Source: Waterburya agarophytonicola KI4 (GTDB lineage: Bacteria; Cyanobacteriota; Cyanobacteriia; Cyanobacteriales; Xenococcaceae). Taken from it: 48,685 nucleotides of DNA. Of the stretch, positions 43,825 through 48,685 are shown in pieces; the stretch's first letter is position 1, and each line of letters opens with the position of its first letter. Location: NCBI RefSeq assembly GCF_020640915.1, contig NZ_JADWDC010000028.1, positions 1 through 48,685 on the forward strand, given 5' to 3'. The position numbers and the translations under genes were made by a program. Below the pieces are notes generated by a model. That model saw only the letters and a program-made list of their open reading frames with translations, was not told the origin of the DNA and did not search any database.

Positions 43825-46800
43825 ATGATAATGCTGCCACAATTTTTAGAAATGTTTTGCCTCAAAGTTAACAGCAGATCTGTATTAGCTTACTTAGTAT
43901 GCTTGTCCCTGCCTTTAATAGGTTCTTCTGCCACAGCCCAAATTATTCCTGACAATACATTACCGAATAATTCTGTAGTTACTCCCAATGCAGATAATTT
44001 AACAACAGGTTCTGGTATTGACGTGCAAATCACAGGGGGAACTACTGTTGGCAATAACTTATTTCATTCTTTTCAAGAATTTTCCTTGCCTCAAAGCAAT
44101 ATTGCCAGTTTCAATAATTTGGCAAATATCCAAAATATACTGACTCGCGTTACAGGGAATAATATTTCTACTATTGATGGCTTAATCAATGCTAATGGTT
44201 CGGCCAACCTATTTTTTATTAATCCCAACGGTATTGTTTTAGGTGAAAATGCAGCTTTAAATATCGGCGGTTCATTTATAGGAAGTACCGCTAATAGTAT
44301 TGTTTTCCAAGATGGCAGTGAATTTAGCGCAGTTAATCCCAATACTCCTCCACTATTAACTATTAATGCTCCTGCTGGTTTGAATATGGGTGGGAATGCA
44401 GGAGAAATAGTAGTGGAAGGAACTGGGAATAGTAGTTTTTTTGATTTTGATTTTTTTGTTCCAGTCATCGAACGTCCGACGGGGGTAGAAGTCAGTTCGG
44501 GGCAAACTCTGGGTTTAGTGGGTAATGGTATTTCATTAGCAGGAGGGAATCTTACTGCCGAACAGGGTCGAGTTGATTTGGGCAGCGTCAATCAAGCTGG
44601 AGTAGTAACCATCGCTGAAACTGACACGGGCATTGCCTTTAACTATGAAAATATCGAAAACTTTGCAGATATAAACTTTACGGAGGCTGCTTCTGTTGAT
44701 GTCAGTGGTGATGGAGGGGGAACAGTTCAACTCAGAGGCAACAATATTAGTCTGGCTGATGGTTCGCTAGTTGCTGTAGAAACTCTGGGTGATGGTGATG
44801 GTGGTTTATTAGATGTACGAGCTACTAATAATCTAGAGTTACTGCGAGATAATCCCGATACAGGTTTTTGGACGAGCTTTCTGGCTGATAGTGTGGAAGG
44901 TAGCACTGGTAAGAGTGGAGAGATAGTAATTAATAGCAGCAACCTGAACTTAATTGATGGAGGGCAAATTACCAGCGTTATCTATGGTGAAGGTGATGGG
45001 GGAAATATTGATGTCACTGCAGAAAATATTAATCTTAGTGGCTTTAATGAGGATGAATTGGGGATACTCGGTAGTAGCGGAATCTATACCACAGCAGAGT
45101 TTACCGCTTTTGGTAGGGGAGGCGATATCAATATCGATGCTCAAACCCTCAACATGACTAACGAGGCTCAAATAGGAGCTTTAACTTGGGGTGAGGGGAA
45201 TGCTGGTGATATTAATATTAACGCACAAGAAATTTCCGCTACCGAATTTGCGAGGATTTTGGGTAATGCGGAAGCATTTTCGTTTGGGAATGCCGGAAAC
45301 GTCAATATTCAAGTAAATGATTTATCTTTAGTTGATGGCGGACAAATTTCTGCCACGACTTTTGGTGATGGAAATGCAGGAATCGTTAGTCTAGATGCCG
45401 ATACTATTGAATTAGTTGGTTCGACAGACCCTACTCAAGATTTTATTACAGGTATTTTTAGTACTTCTGACCTGGATACTTTAGGTAATGCGGGAGCTAT
45501 CGATATTACGGCAAATGAATTGAGTATTAGCAATGGGGCGCAAATTCAAAGTTCTACTTCTGGTTTTGGTAACGGTGGTTCAATTAATATTAATGTTCAA
45601 AATCTAAGTTTACAAGGATTTAATGCAGAAGCTAAAAGTGCCATACTAGCCTCTGCTATTGAGAGAACAGGAGATGGTGGTGATATTCAAATTATTAGTG
45701 ATAATTTAGTAATTGAAGAAGGTGCAACTATTTCAGCTAGCAACTTCTCAACTCGTAACCCTGATTTTCCTCCAGGAGAAGGAAAAGCTGGCGATATTGA
45801 AATTCAAGCTAAATCTATTTTGTTAGACAGTACGTTAGCGGACGAACAATCTTCCATTACTGCTTCCACTTTCAATGCAGGTGGTGGCAATATAATTCTT
45901 GATACTGATTCAATTACGGCATTAAATAATAGTCGAGTTACTGCGGAAACTCAAGGAGAAGGTACAGCAGGGTCAATTCAAGTTTTAGCGAAAAATTTTG
46001 ATTTAGAAAACGGTGCTTTTTTTAGTACTAGTACCAGTGATATTGGGGATGCAGGTACAATTCAGGTTTCTGCTGACAAAATTGATTTAACAGATGAAAA
46101 TACAGGTATATTTAGCCAAGCTACGGCTGATTCTTCTGGACAAGGCGGATTAATTACTCTCGATGCCGATCGCATTCAACTCAGTAAGCAAGCTACGGTT
46201 AATACTAGTACCGCTGGTTCGGGGAATGGAGGAACTATCGCTTTAACTAGTAATTTATTACAACTTGCTTCTCAAGGTGAAATTACTACTAGCAGTATTG
46301 GAGAAGGACAGGCAGGAAATATTAATTTAGATAGCAATCAAATTCAAGCTAATCAAGGATTTATTACTGCTACCTCAGAACAAACTGGTGGTGGAGATAT
46401 TAATGTTATTAGTAAATCTATCCGTCTCCGAAACAATAGTTTAATCAGTACTAGCGTGTTAGATAGTAATGGTGGTGGTGGAAATATTACTATTGATAAC
46501 TCGAATCTGATTTTGGCGAGAAATAATAGCGATATTAGAGCCAATGCTGTATTTGGTCCTGGAGGTAATATTGATATTTCTACGGAATTAATTTTTACTG
46601 ATTTAACTAGCGATATTGACGCTTCATCCCAATTTGGACTTGATGGAGTCGTAGAAATTAGCAGTCCTGAATCAGATAAAGAACTCAATACTGCTATCCT
46701 CCCAGAAAATATTGAAGACCCTACAGGATTGATTAGCGCTTCTTGTCCTATAAGTGATGAAAATACCTTTGCGGTGACGGGTAATGGCGGAATTCCTAGT

Positions 46801-47022
46801 AGTCCATATCAAACTCAGTCTTTGAGCGCAACTTGGTATGATTTAAGACCAGTTAAACAGGAGAAAGCCGAAGTTGCTTCTTTACCTACGCCTTTGAAAG
46901 AAGCAACAGCAACTATCATCGATGCTGGGGGAGAATTAGAGTTGGTTGCCTTGACTCCCTTGTCTACCCATCGCTGGATTCAATCTAGTAGTTGTGGTCC
47001 TAAAGAGAGTTACCATCAATGA
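43825..47022 (+). CDS. Two-partner-secretion (TpsA-type) adhesin, filamentous hemagglutinin N-terminal domain
   Basis: 1065 residues. A signal peptide (about 10-38, SVLAYLVCLSLPLIGSSATA ending before Q) leads into the TPS domain (40-250), with the hallmark NLFFINPNGIVLGENAALN. This domain is recognised by a TpsB outer-membrane pore, which is not encoded here. The rest (250-1000) is a right-handed beta-helix of about 60 to 80-residue repeats with phrases such as GGNIDVTAENINLSG and AGDININAQEI, typical of cyanobacterial filamentous adhesins. A short charged and Pro-containing C-terminal segment follows (LRPVKQEKAEVASLPTPLKE). The ATG at 43825 or at 43831 could be the start. It is probably displayed on or released from the cell surface. 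Confidence 0.93.
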   Translation: MIMLPQFLEMFCLKVNSRSVLAYLVCLSLPLIGSSATAQIIPDNTLPNNSVVTPNADNLTTGSGIDVQITGGTTVGNNLFHSFQEFSLPQSNIASFNNLANIQNILTRVTGNNISTIDGLINANGSANLFFINPNGIVLGENAALNIGGSFIGSTANSIVFQDGSEFSAVNPNTPPLLTINAPAGLNMGGNAGEIVVEGTGNSSFFDFDFFVPVIERPTGVEVSSGQTLGLVGNGISLAGGNLTAEQGRVDLGSVNQAGVVTIAETDTGIAFNYENIENFADINFTEAASVDVSGDGGGTVQLRGNNISLADGSLVAVETLGDGDGGLLDVRATNNLELLRDNPDTGFWTSFLADSVEGSTGKSGEIVINSSNLNLIDGGQITSVIYGEGDGGNIDVTAENINLSGFNEDELGILGSSGIYTTAEFTAFGRGGDINIDAQTLNMTNEAQIGALTWGEGNAGDININAQEISATEFARILGNAEAFSFGNAGNVNIQVNDLSLVDGGQISATTFGDGNAGIVSLDADTIELVGSTDPTQDFITGIFSTSDLDTLGNAGAIDITANELSISNGAQIQSSTSGFGNGGSININVQNLSLQGFNAEAKSAILASAIERTGDGGDIQIISDNLVIEEGATISASNFSTRNPDFPPGEGKAGDIEIQAKSILLDSTLADEQSSITASTFNAGGGNIILDTDSITALNNSRVTAETQGEGTAGSIQVLAKNFDLENGAFFSTSTSDIGDAGTIQVSADKIDLTDENTGIFSQATADSSGQGGLITLDADRIQLSKQATVNTSTAGSGNGGTIALTSNLLQLASQGEITTSSIGEGQAGNINLDSNQIQANQGFITATSEQTGGGDINVISKSIRLRNNSLISTSVLDSNGGGGNITIDNSNLILARNNSDIRANAVFGPGGNIDISTELIFTDLTSDIDASSQFGLDGVVEISSPESDKELNTAILPENIEDPTGLISASCPISDENTFAVTGNGGIPSSPYQTQSLSATWYDLRPVKQEKAEVASLPTPLKEATATIIDAGGELELVALTPLSTHRWIQSSSCGPKESYHQ

Positions 47023-47486
47023 GATGTAGAAATTATTAGCAAGCCTTTTGAAATGAAAATCCTAGCAGATCGAGTTATTAGGGTATGCGATCGCTATTTG
47101 AACCCTTGTAATTAATCGCGGTATTTATTTCAACATCAAAATTGGCGTTATTAATACATTTCTTATCTCGACTGCTGGATTCCCCCAGTTCTTAAAAGTT
47201 AAAATATTTTACAAGATCGCCTTAATTAGCTTAAAATTATTGGGTTTGTTCCCAAGAGTAAATCTTAGAAACAAACCTGTCCCTGGGTATATACGGTTGC
47301 CTGGGGACATTGCATTTTTTAGTCTGTCTGTCTGTTAGCGAACATAGCGATCGCTTTTGATCGAGCTTTTACTAAAAAAGATTGCCATCTTTGCTAATAG
47401 GGCATAATCTGATTCTGTAATCATCTTATTTTTTTGTTTTTTTCTGTAAACTAGAAGACTAGATTTTATTTTTATTGTTGCGGGTT
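47023..47486. other. Intergenic region between adhesin and TonB-like genes
   Basis: 464 bases with two HIP1-like sites and a short TTGGGtttgttCCCAA hairpin at 47240-47255. A longer imperfect hairpin (47278-47309) is followed by a T6 run. I see no credible protein or RNA gene. The promoter of the TonB-like gene should lie in the last 100 bases. Confidence 0.5.
47278..47320 (+). terminator. Possible terminator after the adhesin gene
   Basis: TGTCCC (47278-47283) pairs with GGGACA (47304-47309), with further partial pairing inside, and TGCATTTTTT follows. It lies 256 bases after the adhesin stop, rather far, so confidence is modest. Confidence 0.5.
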
Positions 47487-48685
47487 ATGTCTTACGAATC
47501 GAAATTAGATCATAAATCTGGCAAATTAATCAACCCAGCACAGTTATGTCTATTGCTTTCTATTGCTTTACATTTATTGGTTCTCAAATTTGGCTTACCA
47601 ACAATAGAATTTAATAATAATTCTGGCGAAAGAGAAGTTTCTGTCATTGAACTCAATCCAGAACAACAGGCTCGTCTACCTGATTTGTATCCGCAACTAA
47701 ATAGTAACGATCTACCAGTACCAAATATTGGCAATCTGCCTTCTGTGGATAATAGTCAACCCGCAGCACCTTTTGCCATACCTCGGGATTTAATTCCTGG
47801 TATTGGAAATCCCTCGGATCTAAGTCCTTTACTCATTCCTCCTCCCCCTAATTTTGATAATTTTCCACCCATAACAGATATCACCCTACCTCCTTTGGGG
47901 GATCTATCTGATCTTCCCTTACCTCCAGAAATTAGACCTGAAGATTTTCAAATAGATCCTGCTAAATTACCTCCATCCAACACGAACAAACCAGATCGAC
48001 CAACCAATTCTCCAACCCAACAGCCAAAACAACCAACAACCCCCAATCAAACAGCTACCAAGCCTGAGGTCAAACCAACAGATAAACCTCAAGCAAACCA
48101 GCCTCCGAAACTTACTCCAGAACAAATTGCTGCTCAAAAAGTTATTCAAAGTCAGCAACGCATTCGCAAACTCAGTCAAAGCCTCAAAAAGAATCAAGAC
48201 GGTACGAGTGATGAAGAAGCTAGAAAAAATTATATTGCTTGGTTGACCAAAGTCGAAGACGTAAAACCAGAAAGTATAGAAGTAAAAGGTACTTATCCTA
48301 GAGATGCTTGTATTAGAAGGCTCAAAGGCACCAGCGTTTATGGTGTAGTAGTAGATAGGGAAGGTAACGTAGTTGCTTTAGATTTGATTAAGGGAGCAAA
48401 ATATCCTGTTTTCGACGAAGCAGCAGGAGAAGAAATTATTAAAAGCGTTCTGGATAACGATACGGAACAACCAAAGCCTTATCAAGTGACTGTTAATTAT
48501 GAGTATGATGCAGAAATTTGTCCTTCTATAACTCTCCCTTCAATTCGCAGACAAGAGGAAGCAGAAAAAGCGAAAGAAAAAACCGAACCTACCGAAAAAC
48601 CCCAACCAGTACTTCAGCCCAAGCCCGAAACTAAACCAGTACCCGAACCTAAACCAGTACCCGAACCTAAACCAGCACCCGAACC
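47487..48685 (+). CDS. TonB-like energy-transducer protein, partial (runs off the window)
   Basis: The open frame from ATG 47487 runs past the window end with no stop (399 codons visible). One membrane helix near 17-36 (PAQLCLLLSIALHLLVLKFG) is followed by a long Pro/Asn/Asp-rich spacer (about 60-220) rich in PPxLxxLPxP. A helical stretch RIRKLSQSLKKN and a TonB-C-like domain (about 255-360) follow, with GTYPRDACIRRLKGTSVYGV and VTVNYEYDA. Then, unusually, a Glu/Lys-rich helix and tandem KPVPEP repeats begin and continue to the edge. TonB couples proton-motive force to outer-membrane transporters. The extra C-terminal repeats, which may reach the outer membrane or peptidoglycan, are not typical of TonB. 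Confidence 0.8.
   Translation, partial: MSYESKLDHKSGKLINPAQLCLLLSIALHLLVLKFGLPTIEFNNNSGEREVSVIELNPEQQARLPDLYPQLNSNDLPVPNIGNLPSVDNSQPAAPFAIPRDLIPGIGNPSDLSPLLIPPPPNFDNFPPITDITLPPLGDLSDLPLPPEIRPEDFQIDPAKLPPSNTNKPDRPTNSPTQQPKQPTTPNQTATKPEVKPTDKPQANQPPKLTPEQIAAQKVIQSQQRIRKLSQSLKKNQDGTSDEEARKNYIAWLTKVEDVKPESIEVKGTYPRDACIRRLKGTSVYGVVVDREGNVVALDLIKGAKYPVFDEAAGEEIIKSVLDNDTEQPKPYQVTVNYEYDAEICPSITLPSIRRQEEAEKAKEKTEPTEKPQPVLQPKPETKPVPEPKPVPEPKPAPE

Noticed and set aside
44091-46688. Minus-strand frames opposite the adhesin gene
   Set aside because: Pro/Ser/Ile-rich antisense products of repeat DNA; the plus-strand gene is certain.
1-48685. A toxin-antitoxin, phage-defence or CRISPR system
   Set aside because: I looked for paired small genes, nucleases, helicases and repeats with spacers and found none that could be supported.

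Overview
The window looks like the chromosome of a low-GC, probably colonial or filamentous cyanobacterium. The HIP1 palindrome GCGATCGC and its core GCGATCG recur throughout, inside and outside genes. The gene families are typically cyanobacterial: a DnaK2-type chaperone, two-partner-secretion proteins with the FFINPNGI motif, FG-GAP/RTX proteins, DUF4347 metalloproteases, DUF4112 and Xfp phosphoketolase. A Pleurocapsales-like or related marine or benthic lineage is my guess from gene content only. There are no rRNA or tRNA genes, CRISPR arrays, prophages or intact insertion sequences that I can see.

Layout. (a) 1-6.3 kb: a decayed integrase-like fragment, an orphan gene, dnaK (-) divergent from gpsA (+), and a REC-GGDEF-EAL c-di-GMP regulator with a degenerate GGDEF motif. 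(b) 6.4-13.8 kb: a seven-gene minus-strand operon (flippase, methyltransferase, sulfotransferase, two glycosyltransferases, a Wzy/EpsG-like polymerase, a second sulfotransferase). It should build and export a sulfated extracellular polysaccharide. (c) 13.9-18.8 kb: mnmG, an ABC-exporter-like protein whose ATPase motifs have decayed and whose tail resembles a histidine-kinase dimerisation domain, and a glyoxalase II gene. (d) 19.3-22.7 kb: an FG-GAP/RTX secreted protein with a clear terminator, then a lone GT4 glycosyltransferase.

(e) 22.8-35.8 kb: a stress and fermentation island. It holds small proteins (coiled coil, Pmp3-like, DUF4112, a tandem pair of ~70-residue unknowns, a truncated pentapeptide protein), a Usp plus a four-helix membrane protein, an Hsp20-GerMN-49-residue protein operon, the xfp-ydeI-ackA phosphoketolase/acetate kinase set, a lactate dehydrogenase C-terminal remnant, a SpoIIAA/STAS-like protein and five consecutive Usp genes. 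Many of these genes have a strong GAGG-type ribosome-binding site. Together they suggest survival in dark, anoxic or energy-limited conditions: phosphoketolase makes acetyl-phosphate, acetate kinase makes ATP from it, and Usps and Hsp20 protect the cell.

(f) 36.1-48.7 kb: a surface and signalling region. A CHASE2-GGDEF diguanylate cyclase is followed by two paralogous DUF4347 zinc metalloproteases, one carrying seven inserted FG-GAP repeats; both share a conserved upstream block. A large two-partner-secretion adhesin follows, then a TonB-like protein cut off by the window end, with KPVPEP repeats after its TonB-like domain.

Four items lie outside ordinary long-ORF calls: the Pmp3-like gene (23192-23350), the 49-residue gene (26547-26696), the lactate dehydrogenase remnant (32245-32397) and the partial TonB-like gene (47487-end).
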